The notes under the pieces: generated by a model
Seen by the model: only the letters and a program-made list of their open reading frames with translations
Database searches by the model: none
What the model was told of the DNA's origin: nothing
Program-made: the position numbers and the translations under genes
Assembly (NCBI GenBank): GCA_900549525.1
Contig: UWSJ01000041.1
Coordinates: forward strand, 1 to 16,358
DNA from: an uncultured Coriobacteriaceae bacterium
GTDB lineage: Bacteria > Actinomycetota > Coriobacteriia > Coriobacteriales > Atopobiaceae
Reading direction: 5' to 3'
DNA length: 16,358 nt
Part shown: piece after piece, positions 1-6,609 of the stretch
How positions within the stretch are numbered: the stretch's first letter is position 1
Layout: each line of letters starts with the position of its first letter

Positions 1-426
1 GACTCCCTCACCGCCGCGCTCGAGGCCGCCCGCCGCATCGTGTGGTCCGACGGGGGCAGCGAGCTCACGGTCGTCGCCAAGGGTAACGCCACGGCGTGCG
101 TGGGCGTCGAAGCGGCCCTGCTGCCCAAGCCGGGGCCGTCGTGTCTTGCCACGGCCGGGTCGGGCGACGTGCTGGCGGGCATCATGGTCAGCCTGCTCGC
201 GCGCGGCGGCAAGGATACGGAGGCGCTGCCGATGCTGGCCTCGCTCGCCTGCGAGATCCACGGCTGCGCGGCTTCCTTCGCCCAGGAGCGTTACGGGTCG
301 AGGGGCGTCATGGCGGCCGATATAATCGAGGCCGTCGGCTTGGCCGTCGACGCGGTCGAGGACCGCGCGGCCTTTGGCGACGAGGGCCACGGTCCTGCCG
401 GTGACGACAAGACGACCGAGAACTAA
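1..426 (+). CDS. nnr: NAD(P)H-hydrate dehydratase, C-terminal fragment
   Basis: This is the last 141 residues of a YjeF/Nnr-type enzyme, cut off by the window edge; frame 1 is open from base 1 to the TAA at 424-426. The family repairs NADHX and NADPHX, the hydrated dead-end forms of the reduced cofactors, using ADP or ATP in the cytoplasm. Visible is the family signature GSGDVLAGI (fragment residues 53-61), whose Asp (residue 56) is the expected catalytic base. A KGNAT segment (residues 27-31) lies ahead of it. Whether an N-terminal epimerase domain is fused, as in most bacteria, cannot be seen. The last 20 or so residues are acidic and low in complexity. alr begins 26 bases downstream on the same strand, which suggests co-transcription. 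The family assignment is firm; the exact activity is known from the family. Confidence 0.9.
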   Translation, partial: DSLTAALEAARRIVWSDGGSELTVVAKGNATACVGVEAALLPKPGPSCLATAGSGDVLAGIMVSLLARGGKDTEALPMLASLACEIHGCAASFAQERYGSRGVMAADIIEAVGLAVDAVEDRAAFGDEGHGPAGDDKTTEN

Positions 427-452
427 CGAGCGGTAACGGAGGCGTTTGCCTG

Positions 453-1613
453 ATGGTTCAGCACAGGTGTCCGGACACGCGCTGGGCGTGGGTCGAGATC
501 GACAAGGGGGCGCTGCGCCGCAACACGCGTGCCTTCAAGGATCTGCTCGAGCCGGGCGTCCGCATGATGGCCGTGGTCAAGGCTGATGCGTACGGACACG
601 GCGCGGTGGAGTGCGCCAAGGTGATGCACGCTGCGGGCGCCGACCAGTTTGCCGTTGCCACGGTTGAGGAAGGCCTCGAGCTCCGCGCGGCGGGCATCAC
701 CTGGCCCATCCTCATCCTCTCGGAGCCGCCCATGGAGTGCGTGCAGACGCTTGTCGAGCACGACCTCATGCCCTGCGTCTACACCCAGGAGTTTGCGCTG
801 GCCTACGGCGAGTGCGCGGCGGCGCTCGGCACGGTGGGCAGGTACCACCTCTCCGTGGAGACGGGCATGACGCGCATCGGCGTGGACTGGAAGGACGTGG
901 TGGAGTTCCGCCGTGGCATCGACTTCCACCGCGGGCTCAAGTGCGCGGGCACGCTCACGCACTTTGCCACGGCCGACGTTCCCGGTGACTGGACGTTTGC
1001 CCTGCAGTACCGTCGCTTCACGGAGGCGGTGTCCGCCATGCGCGATGCCGGTATCGACTGCGGTCTCGTGCACTGCGACAACACGCCGGCCACGATCCTC
1101 TACCCGGACACGCACCTCGACATGTGCCGTGTGGGCGTGGGCCTTTACGGCATGCAGCCTGCGGAGAGCACGCGTCCGCACATCTCGCTGGAGCCGGTCA
1201 TGAGCGTGCGCGCCCGCGTGACACGCGTGGTGTATCCACCGGCCGGCTCGGGGGTGAGCTACGGGCAGACCTACACCGTCGCCAAGCAGAACACACAGGT
1301 CGCCACCATTCCCATCGGCTATGCCGACGGCCTTTCGCGCACGCTGTCCGACAAGATGGACGTGCTGGCGCACGGAACGCGCTGCCCGCAGGTGGGCCAC
1401 ATCTGCATGGATCAGTGCATGTTCGCGGTTGACGTCAATACGCGTCGTGCCGTGCGGCCCATGGACGAGGTGCACTACGGAGACCTCGTGACCGTGATGG
1501 GCGCCGACGGCGGCGAGTGCATCACGGCCGACGAGCTGGCCGAGCTTCGCGGCACCATCAACTACGAGGTCACGTGCGATTTTGGCATGCGTCTCGACAA
1601 GGTCTACGTGTAG
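453..1613 (+). CDS. alr: alanine racemase
   Basis: A PLP enzyme of 386 residues that interconverts L- and D-alanine and supplies D-Ala for peptidoglycan. The N-terminal TIM-barrel domain carries the PLP lysine in the motif VVKADAYGHG (Lys43). The C-terminal domain carries the opposite-face catalytic tyrosine in GVSYGQTY (Tyr270). The segments GYADGLSR, HICMDQCM and GDLVTVMG are also typical. Length is normal for the family (about 360-390). The ATG at 453 has a GGAGG Shine-Dalgarno at 438-442, ten bases upstream. It sits between nnr and the UDG gene on the same strand with short gaps. nnr-alr-tsaE-tsaB-rimI-tsaD is a common actinobacterial order, so this is probably one long operon. Confidence 0.97.
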   Translation: MVQHRCPDTRWAWVEIDKGALRRNTRAFKDLLEPGVRMMAVVKADAYGHGAVECAKVMHAAGADQFAVATVEEGLELRAAGITWPILILSEPPMECVQTLVEHDLMPCVYTQEFALAYGECAAALGTVGRYHLSVETGMTRIGVDWKDVVEFRRGIDFHRGLKCAGTLTHFATADVPGDWTFALQYRRFTEAVSAMRDAGIDCGLVHCDNTPATILYPDTHLDMCRVGVGLYGMQPAESTRPHISLEPVMSVRARVTRVVYPPAGSGVSYGQTYTVAKQNTQVATIPIGYADGLSRTLSDKMDVLAHGTRCPQVGHICMDQCMFAVDVNTRRAVRPMDEVHYGDLVTVMGADGGECITADELAELRGTINYEVTCDFGMRLDKVYV

Positions 1614-1673
1614 GGAGCGCCCCGTTGCGCACCAACTGCCGCGCCTTATCGTCCGCACGCTCGGAGGTCATCC

Positions 1674-2402
1674 TTGTCGATTCTCAAGATTCCCGGCCAC
1701 GTTAACCAGAAGCCGCGCGAGGTCATGCTCGAGGAGATCGAGAACCTCATGGGCAACTGCCAGCGCTGCGAGCTGGGCAAGACCCGCACGCATCTCGTCT
1801 TTGGCGTGGGCGACCCGCACGCGCGCGTGATGTTCATCGGCGAGGGGCCGGGGCGCAACGAAGACCTCAGGGGCGAGCCGTTTGTGGGCGCCGCCGGGCA
1901 CAAGCTCGACTCGCTGCTGGCGCTTGCGGGCCTCACGCGCCCGGAGATCTATATCGCCAACGTGGTGAAGTGTCGCCCGCCTGGAAACCGTAACCCCAAG
2001 CCGGCCGAGATTCAGGAGTGCGCGCCGTTCTTGCGCGAGCAGATCCGCTCTATCTGGCCCGACGTCATCGTGTGCCTGGGCAATTTCGCCTCCCAGTGGG
2101 TGCTCAAGACCGACCGCGGCGTCACGAGCCTGCGCGGCCAGCTCTACCAGCAAGGGCACTTCGTGGTGTGCCCCACGTTCCACCCGGCGGCGTGCATTTA
2201 CCACGCCGACTGGCAGCCGCTGCTCGAGAGCGACCTGCGTATGGTGGGCGCGTGGCTGGCGGCGCATCCGGCCGCGCGAGACGGCGTGGTGCCGGCGAGC
2301 GAGGCGGCCGGCCGCAAGGCCCCTGCCGGTGCGGGGCTTCCGGAGGAGCCAGCGGCCGACGCGGGCGCCGGTGTCGGCGACGGGCGGGAAGGCGTGCGAT
2401 GA
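1674..2402 (+). CDS. family 4 (Fe-S) uracil-DNA glycosylase
   Basis: A 242-residue enzyme expected to excise uracil from DNA and start base-excision repair. The four [4Fe-4S] ligands of family 4 UDGs are visible: Cys29 and Cys32 (CQRC), Cys100 (KCRPPGNRNP) and Cys116 (ECAPF). Active-site motif A is GEGPGRNED (residues 56-64) and motif B is HPAA (170-173). The start is taken as TTG 1674, because GGAGG at 1663-1667 lies six bases upstream and the protein then begins SILKIPG. From about residue 204 there is a 39-residue Ala/Gly/Glu-rich tail beyond the catalytic core, probably disordered. The stop overlaps the tsaE start (ATGA at 2399-2402), so translation is likely coupled. Family 4 is well supported; family 5 is less likely because the motif A sequence fits family 4. 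Confidence 0.93.
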   Translation: MSILKIPGHVNQKPREVMLEEIENLMGNCQRCELGKTRTHLVFGVGDPHARVMFIGEGPGRNEDLRGEPFVGAAGHKLDSLLALAGLTRPEIYIANVVKCRPPGNRNPKPAEIQECAPFLREQIRSIWPDVIVCLGNFASQWVLKTDRGVTSLRGQLYQQGHFVVCPTFHPAACIYHADWQPLLESDLRMVGAWLAAHPAARDGVVPASEAAGRKAPAGAGLPEEPAADAGAGVGDGREGVR

Positions 2403-2935
2403 GCGACAGGCTGACGCTGGAGTCTGCGTCTCCCGAGCAGACGCAGGCCGTGGGCGAGATGATCGGTGCGGCCCTGCAAGACGGTGACGTGCTCGTTCTC
2501 ACGGGCGACCTTGGTGCTGGCAAGACGCAGCTCACAAAGGGCATCGCGCGGGCGCTGGGCGTGAGTGACGAGATCACGAGCCCCACCTTTGCCCTCGAGG
2601 CCGTCCATGAAGGCGGACGCATCCCGCTCTATCACTTCGACCTGTACCGCTTGCATGAGGCGGACGAGCTTGGCGATGCCGGCCTCTGGGACGTGCTGGG
2701 CGCTGACGGCGCCTGCGTGATTGAGTGGGGCGAGCAGTTTGCTGACGAGATTGGCCCCGAGCGCGTTGACGTGTTCGTGACGCGCGAGGAGACCGGCAGC
2801 ACGGAGGCGTTGGGCGCCGAGGCGGGCGACGCCGACGCTTCCGAGTCTGGCAACGAGCCGCCCCGTCGCATCGAGCTCGAAAGCCATGACGCTCGTGGCG
2901 ACGAGCTGCTGGCCGCGGTGCGGGCCTCACGGTAG
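2399..2935 (+). CDS. tsaE: tRNA t6A37 biosynthesis ATPase TsaE
   Basis: A 178-residue P-loop ATPase that works with TsaB and TsaD in forming N6-threonylcarbamoyladenosine at position 37 of ANN-decoding tRNAs. The Walker A motif is GDLGAGKT (residues 36-43). SPTFALE, HFDLYRL and VIEWGE follow in the usual family order. The start ATG 2399 overlaps the UDG stop (ATGA) and gives a normal N-terminus. The family core ends near residue 128. Beyond it is an acidic low-complexity stretch rich in Ala, Gly, Glu and Asp, then a short RIELE strand-like segment and a charged end, so the protein is about 20-30 residues longer than many homologues. The partner genes tsaB and tsaD follow as a fusion 116 bases downstream. 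Confidence 0.95.
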   Translation: MSDRLTLESASPEQTQAVGEMIGAALQDGDVLVLTGDLGAGKTQLTKGIARALGVSDEITSPTFALEAVHEGGRIPLYHFDLYRLHEADELGDAGLWDVLGADGACVIEWGEQFADEIGPERVDVFVTREETGSTEALGAEAGDADASESGNEPPRRIELESHDARGDELLAAVRASR

Positions 2936-3013
2936 CTCGGAGCGCTCCCGCTGCCGGGGCTGGGCGCCTTGCGTCGCGGCGGCACTGTCTCTCCCCTTCG
3001 CGCACTCCAGCGC

Positions 3014-3019
3014 TAGACT
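3014..3019 (+). promoter_or_regulatory. candidate -10 element (TAGACT) ahead of the TsaB-RimI-TsaD gene
   Basis: TAGACT lies in the context GCTAGACTGT, 38 bases before the ATG at 3052. The same ten bases occur at exactly the same distance from the nadE ATG (10819-10828). No good -35 hexamer is visible at either site. The repeat of sequence and spacing is what supports it as a promoter element. The leader would be about 25 bases. Confidence 0.4.
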
Positions 3020-3051
3020 GTCTTCCGTTGAACGGGATGGAAGGGTTTCCC

Positions 3052-5544
3052 ATGGCTGAAGCAACTGGCAAGCAGCGACTCGTGCTCGCAATCGACACGT
3101 CCACGGACATGCTGGCATGTGCGGCGGGCGAGGTTGCCGCTCCGGGCGCGCAGGCCGCCGTCCCGACGCGCGGGGGGCTGCGCGTGCTAGCCGCAGGCGA
3201 TCGCCTGTGTCGGCGTCATGCCAACGAGGGGCTCGTGAGCGTCTGCGAGGAGGTGCTGGCCGCCGCCGGCAAGTCCATGGCCGACGTGGACGTGGTGCTC
3301 GTGGGGCGCGGCCCCGGATCGTTCACGGGCGTGCGCATCGGCATCGCCACGGCAAAGGGGCTCGCATGCGGTCTTGAGCGACCGCTCTTTGGCGCCTCCA
3401 CGCTCGATGCTGTCGCCTGGGGCGTCTGGCGCGCGGGTGTGCGCGGTCTTGTGGGCGTGGTGGGAGACGCCATGCGCCGGGAAGTGTATCCGGGCCTCTA
3501 TCAGGTAGACGAGGAGGGGCCGAGGCGGCTCTTCGAGGTCGAGCGGGTCTCCAAGGTGCCCGCTGCCGTGGAGGCGTGGGCGAGTCGCGCCGACCACGAC
3601 CAGATCACGCTGGCCGGTGACGGGCTCAAGAAGTACCGTGCGCAGTTCGAGGCGGCGGGCTTTGTGCGCTTCGTCGACGAGGCGGCATGGTACCCGAGCG
3701 GCGAGGGCCTGCTCCGGGCGTATGCGGCCGAGGTTGCGACGACGCGTGACGGCGAGGGGAGCGAGGCTGTCCCGGCGGCGCGCAACGTTGCTGGGGGCGG
3801 GGCGACCTCGGCGCAGGTCGGCCAGTCCGGCGACCCGGCGCTCGTGCTGCCCGTCTACACGCGTCTTTCCGACGCGGAGGAGAACGAGGCGAAGCGCCTG
3901 GGCCTCGCCGAGCCGGCGACCGTGGCAACCACCGGCTGCGACGACGCCCTGGCCGACCGCCACCTCCAGCTACGCCCCATGAGCGTCAACGACCTCAAGG
4001 CCGTGGCGGAGCTCGAGGCGGAGGTCTTCGCGCCAAGTCACCACACGCCGTGGAGCGAGCGGGTCTTTGCCGACGACCTTGCCGAGCCGGGGCACATCTG
4101 GTGGGTCGCCCACGACGAGGGTGAGCTCATCGGCTACGCAGGCGCCGTCATGGTCGCCGGCGACGCACAGATCTCCAGCGTGGCCGTGGCGGAGGGACGG
4201 CGTCACGAGGGTATTGCGGGCAGGCTGCTCGCACGCGTGACGTATGACGGGCAGATGCTTGGCGCCACCGTCTCTACGCTCGAGGTTGACGTCGATAACG
4301 CCGCGGCTCGCTCGCTGTACGAGCGCCTGGGCTACCGCGAGATCGGCCGCCGCCCCAACTACTACGGTGCCGGCCATGACGCGCTCGTCATGGAGGCCCA
4401 GCTTCCGCTTGTGACGCCGAGCCGTCACGACACGCCCGACCCGCACGCCTCCGTGCGCCCCTGGCCCATCGTTGCCGCCCCGCGCTCCGACGAGGCCCGC
4501 GGGGCCATCGTGGCCGCCGGCCCGCTCATCCTCGCCATCGAGAGCAGCTGCGACGAGACGGCCATGGCCATCATCGACGGAGCGGGCGAGGTCATTGCCA
4601 ACGTGGTTGCCACGCAGATCGACTTCCACGCGCGCTTCGGCGGCGTGGTGCCCGAGATCGCGAGCCGCAAGCACACCGAGGCCGTCGTGGGTGTCTACGA
4701 GGAGACCATGGCACAGGCCGGAGCGCATTTTGGCATCGACACGCTCGTGTCGGCAGACCTTGCGGCCGTGGGCGTGACGCAGGGGCCGGGCCTCGTGGGG
4801 GCACTCGTGGTGGGCATTGCGTTTGCCAAGGGCCTCGCTGCTGGCGCAAACCTGCTGCTTATCGGGGTCAACCACCTCGAGGGGCACCTCTTCGCCAACC
4901 TTTTCGAGACGCCCGACCTCAAGCCTCCCTTCGTGGCGAGCCTCGTCTCGGGCGGGCACACCATGCTCGTGCACGTGCGCGACTGGGGCGACTACGAGGT
5001 GCTGGGGCAGACCATCGACGACGCGGTGGGCGAGGCGTTCGACAAGGTGGCCAAGGCGCTGGGGCTGGGCTATCCCGGTGGCCCCGTCATCAGCAAGCTG
5101 GCGGCGCGCGGCAACAAGAAGGCCATCCACTTCCCGCGCGCGATGCTGCACTCCGGGGACTACAGCTTCTCGCTGTCGGGGCTCAAGACGAGCGTCATCA
5201 CGTACATCCACAACGAGAACAAGGCGGGCAGGCCCATCAACCTGCCCGACCTCGCGGCAAGCTTCGAGGCCGCCGTCATTGACGTGCAGGTGGCAAAGGC
5301 CCTTGACGCCGTGGCCCAGACGGGCGTGAAGGACTTCTGCGTGGGTGGAGGCGTGGCTGCCAACCCGCAGCTTCGCGAGGCGTACAAGCGCAAGTTTGGC
5401 CGTCGGGGCGTGCGCGTGACGGTGCCGCCGCTCTCTGCGTGCACCGACAACGCCGCCATGATTGCCCTCGTGGCGAAGCGCAAGTTCGATCGCGGTGAGC
5501 TTGCCGGCCTGCACATGGACGCAGACCCCAACATGAGCCTGTAG
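3052..5544 (+). CDS. fused TsaB-RimI-TsaD protein (t6A synthesis plus N-acetyltransferase)
   Basis: One open frame of 830 residues with three complete enzymes. Residues about 7-285 are TsaB, the non-catalytic partner of TsaD, with GPGSFTGVRIG from residue 88. Residues about 304-452 are a RimI-type GNAT acetyltransferase, with acetyl-CoA loop RRHEGIAGRLL and the C-terminal pattern DNAAARSLYERLGY ... NYYGAGHDALVM. Residues about 492-830 are TsaD, the threonylcarbamoyl transferase. It has AIESSCDETA, NHLEGH whose His608 and His612 should bind iron, VSGGHT, GLGYPGGP, GGGVAAN and CTDNAAM with metal ligand Asp799. A roughly 40-residue Pro/Ala-rich linker joins RimI to TsaD. No stop or frameshift interrupts it. 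The ATG at 3052 is preferred over TTG 3028 and ATG 3037 because GGAAGGG (3039-3045) lies six bases before it. Each domain is the usual length. Confidence 0.95.
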   Translation: MAEATGKQRLVLAIDTSTDMLACAAGEVAAPGAQAAVPTRGGLRVLAAGDRLCRRHANEGLVSVCEEVLAAAGKSMADVDVVLVGRGPGSFTGVRIGIATAKGLACGLERPLFGASTLDAVAWGVWRAGVRGLVGVVGDAMRREVYPGLYQVDEEGPRRLFEVERVSKVPAAVEAWASRADHDQITLAGDGLKKYRAQFEAAGFVRFVDEAAWYPSGEGLLRAYAAEVATTRDGEGSEAVPAARNVAGGGATSAQVGQSGDPALVLPVYTRLSDAEENEAKRLGLAEPATVATTGCDDALADRHLQLRPMSVNDLKAVAELEAEVFAPSHHTPWSERVFADDLAEPGHIWWVAHDEGELIGYAGAVMVAGDAQISSVAVAEGRRHEGIAGRLLARVTYDGQMLGATVSTLEVDVDNAAARSLYERLGYREIGRRPNYYGAGHDALVMEAQLPLVTPSRHDTPDPHASVRPWPIVAAPRSDEARGAIVAAGPLILAIESSCDETAMAIIDGAGEVIANVVATQIDFHARFGGVVPEIASRKHTEAVVGVYEETMAQAGAHFGIDTLVSADLAAVGVTQGPGLVGALVVGIAFAKGLAAGANLLLIGVNHLEGHLFANLFETPDLKPPFVASLVSGGHTMLVHVRDWGDYEVLGQTIDDAVGEAFDKVAKALGLGYPGGPVISKLAARGNKKAIHFPRAMLHSGDYSFSLSGLKTSVITYIHNENKAGRPINLPDLAASFEAAVIDVQVAKALDAVAQTGVKDFCVGGGVAANPQLREAYKRKFGRRGVRVTVPPLSACTDNAAMIALVAKRKFDRGELAGLHMDADPNMSL

Positions 5545-5557
5545 GGCGCGGGGCCAC

Positions 5558-5605
5558 CTCCCGCATGCCGTTGCATCGGGCCTTCGCGCCCGTCGTGCGC
5601 GGGAG
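5558..5605. terminator. candidate structured terminator between convergent genes
   Basis: CTCCCGC (5558-5564) pairs with GCGGGAG (5599-5605) and encloses an inner hairpin CGGGC-CTTCGC-GCCCG (5577-5592). It lies 14 bases after the TsaD stop and about 50 bases before the stop of the convergent repressor gene. There is no T-tract on either side, so it is only a possible terminator or an mRNA-end structure. Confidence 0.3.
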
Positions 5606-5655
5606 CGGCGCCAACGCTCGGTCGGGCGCGGGGCAGGGCTGGCTTGGGCGCGACC

Positions 5656-6411
5656 CTAGCGCACCTCGAGCCCGGCCGCCCGTACGAGCCCGGCTTCTGC
5701 CGACTCGGCGTCGTCACAGACGAGCGCGTCGAAGTCGTCGAGTTCGGCGTAGCGGTACGACCCAAACACCCCGACCTTGCGCACCTCGCTCACGAGGTAG
5801 CTGTGGGCCGCGTGACGGATGGCGCTCGTCTTGAGCAGTCCGTCTTCCATGTCGCAGGTCGTGACCTCGTGCGCCTCCACGTCGATGCCATAGGCGCCGA
5901 TAAAGGCCAGCTCGAAGCGGAAGTTCTCGAGATTCTCGAGGGCCAGTGACCCCACGAAGCCGTCAAGCTCGGTGTGCAGCGTGCCGCCGGGGCAGACGGC
6001 CGTGACCTGCGGGGCATCTGCGAGCAACGTGAGGATGCCGACCATCGGCGACACGACGGTGCAGGGCGTCCCGTTCTGCGCGATGAGACGCGCCAGCTGC
6101 AGGTTCGTGGTCGAGATGTCGAGAAAGACCGTGTAGCCGGGCTTGATGAGCCCCACGGCCTTCCTGGCGACGGCCTGCTTCTCCTCCGTGAACTGGCGCA
6201 GCCTTCCGCTCACTTTGCGGATCGCCGGCGTGGTTGCCTTGGTGGCACCCCCGTAGACGCGCCGGCACTTGCCTTCGGCGGAGAGCTGCTTGAGATCCTT
6301 GCGGATGCAGTCGTCCGTGACGTCAAAGCGGTTGGCGAGGTCCGAGACGGTCACGCGCCCCTCGTCGTCAAGGAGCTGCAGGATTCTCTGATGGCGCTCT
6401 TCCAGGAACAT
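5656..6411 (-). CDS. DeoR-family transcriptional repressor
   Basis: A 251-residue protein, the usual DeoR size. Residues about 6-56 form the winged helix (RHQRILQLLDDEGRVTVSDL, recognition helix TDDCIRKDL at 32-40, then RRVYGGA). The rest is the DeoRC sugar-phosphate sensor domain, with VFLDISTTNLQLARL, VVSP and ELAFIGAYGID. DeoR proteins usually repress an adjacent catabolic operon and release DNA on binding a phosphorylated sugar. The gene diverges from the glycyl radical enzyme operon, so that operon and itself are the likely targets. The start ATG is at 6411-6409 with a modest AAGAGG Shine-Dalgarno upstream. The reading frame happens to stay open far upstream across the GRE gene, but that part is antisense shadow. 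The effector is unknown; a GRE-pathway phosphosugar is an inference. Confidence 0.92.
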   Translation of the reverse strand: MFLEERHQRILQLLDDEGRVTVSDLANRFDVTDDCIRKDLKQLSAEGKCRRVYGGATKATTPAIRKVSGRLRQFTEEKQAVARKAVGLIKPGYTVFLDISTTNLQLARLIAQNGTPCTVVSPMVGILTLLADAPQVTAVCPGGTLHTELDGFVGSLALENLENFRFELAFIGAYGIDVEAHEVTTCDMEDGLLKTSAIRHAAHSYLVSEVRKVGVFGSYRYAELDDFDALVCDDAESAEAGLVRAAGLEVR

Positions 6412-6460
6412 CGGGGCCTCTTGTTTCGTATTGGTTTGGATGCGAATAAGACGCGAGTCG

Positions 6461-6466
6461 AGTATA
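6461..6466 (-). promoter_or_regulatory. candidate -10 of the DeoR regulator gene
   Basis: Read on the minus strand, 6466-6461 is TATACT, a near-consensus -10 about 50 bases before the repressor ATG. No clear -35 lies 16-18 bases upstream, so the call rests on the -10 and its AT-rich setting alone. Confidence 0.35.
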
Positions 6467-6472
6467 TCGTCT

Positions 6473-6481
6473 GCAATTTGC
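6473..6481. repeat. short inverted repeat GCAA-T-TTGC in divergent region
   Basis: GCAATTTGC is a perfect 4+1+4 inverted repeat. It sits seven bases upstream of the repressor's candidate -10 as read on the minus strand. Its CAA/TTG half-sites resemble those of the repeat at 6557-6569, so it may be a second repressor site. It is short enough to occur by chance in this AT-rich stretch. Confidence 0.25.
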
Positions 6482-6531
6482 TCTGATTGTGAGATACCTG
6501 CGAGCAATACGGATAAAACAATAAAGAACAA

Positions 6532-6560
6532 TTGAACCTTAGAGCCCAGTGTCCTACAAT
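6532..6560 (+). promoter_or_regulatory. sigma70-type promoter of the glycyl radical enzyme operon
   Basis: TTGAAC (6532-6537), a 17-base spacer and TACAAT (6555-6560) form a good -35/-10 pair within the AT-rich 180-bp divergent region. Transcription would start near 6567, giving a leader of about 43 bases before ATG 6610. An inverted repeat covers the -10, which suits repression. Confidence 0.65.
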
Positions 6561-6569
6561 TCCGGATTG
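6557..6569. promoter_or_regulatory. candidate operator CAAT-N5-ATTG over the GRE promoter
   Basis: CAATTCCGGATTG is an inverted repeat with perfect 4-base arms around TCCGG. It overlaps the -10 hexamer and the expected start of transcription. A protein bound here would block RNA polymerase, and the divergent DeoR repressor is the obvious candidate. Assignment to that regulator is inference. Confidence 0.4.
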
Positions 6570-6609
6570 AACAAGAACAAACAAGAAACCGGCAGCCATG
6601 GAGGACGAT

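Noticed and set aside
2939..2948. Perfect palindrome GGAGCGCTCC after tsaE
   Set aside because: No loop is possible for a hairpin, no T-tract follows, and a 10-base GC palindrome is not unusual at this composition.
3028..3051. TTG 3028 or ATG 3037 as the start of the TsaB-RimI-TsaD protein
   Set aside because: The best ribosome site serves ATG 3052, and the spacing from the shared TAGACT element to 3052 equals that of nadE.
6598..6609. ATG 6598 as the GRE start
   Set aside because: It lacks a Shine-Dalgarno, whereas GGAGG at 6600-6604 is well placed for ATG 6610.
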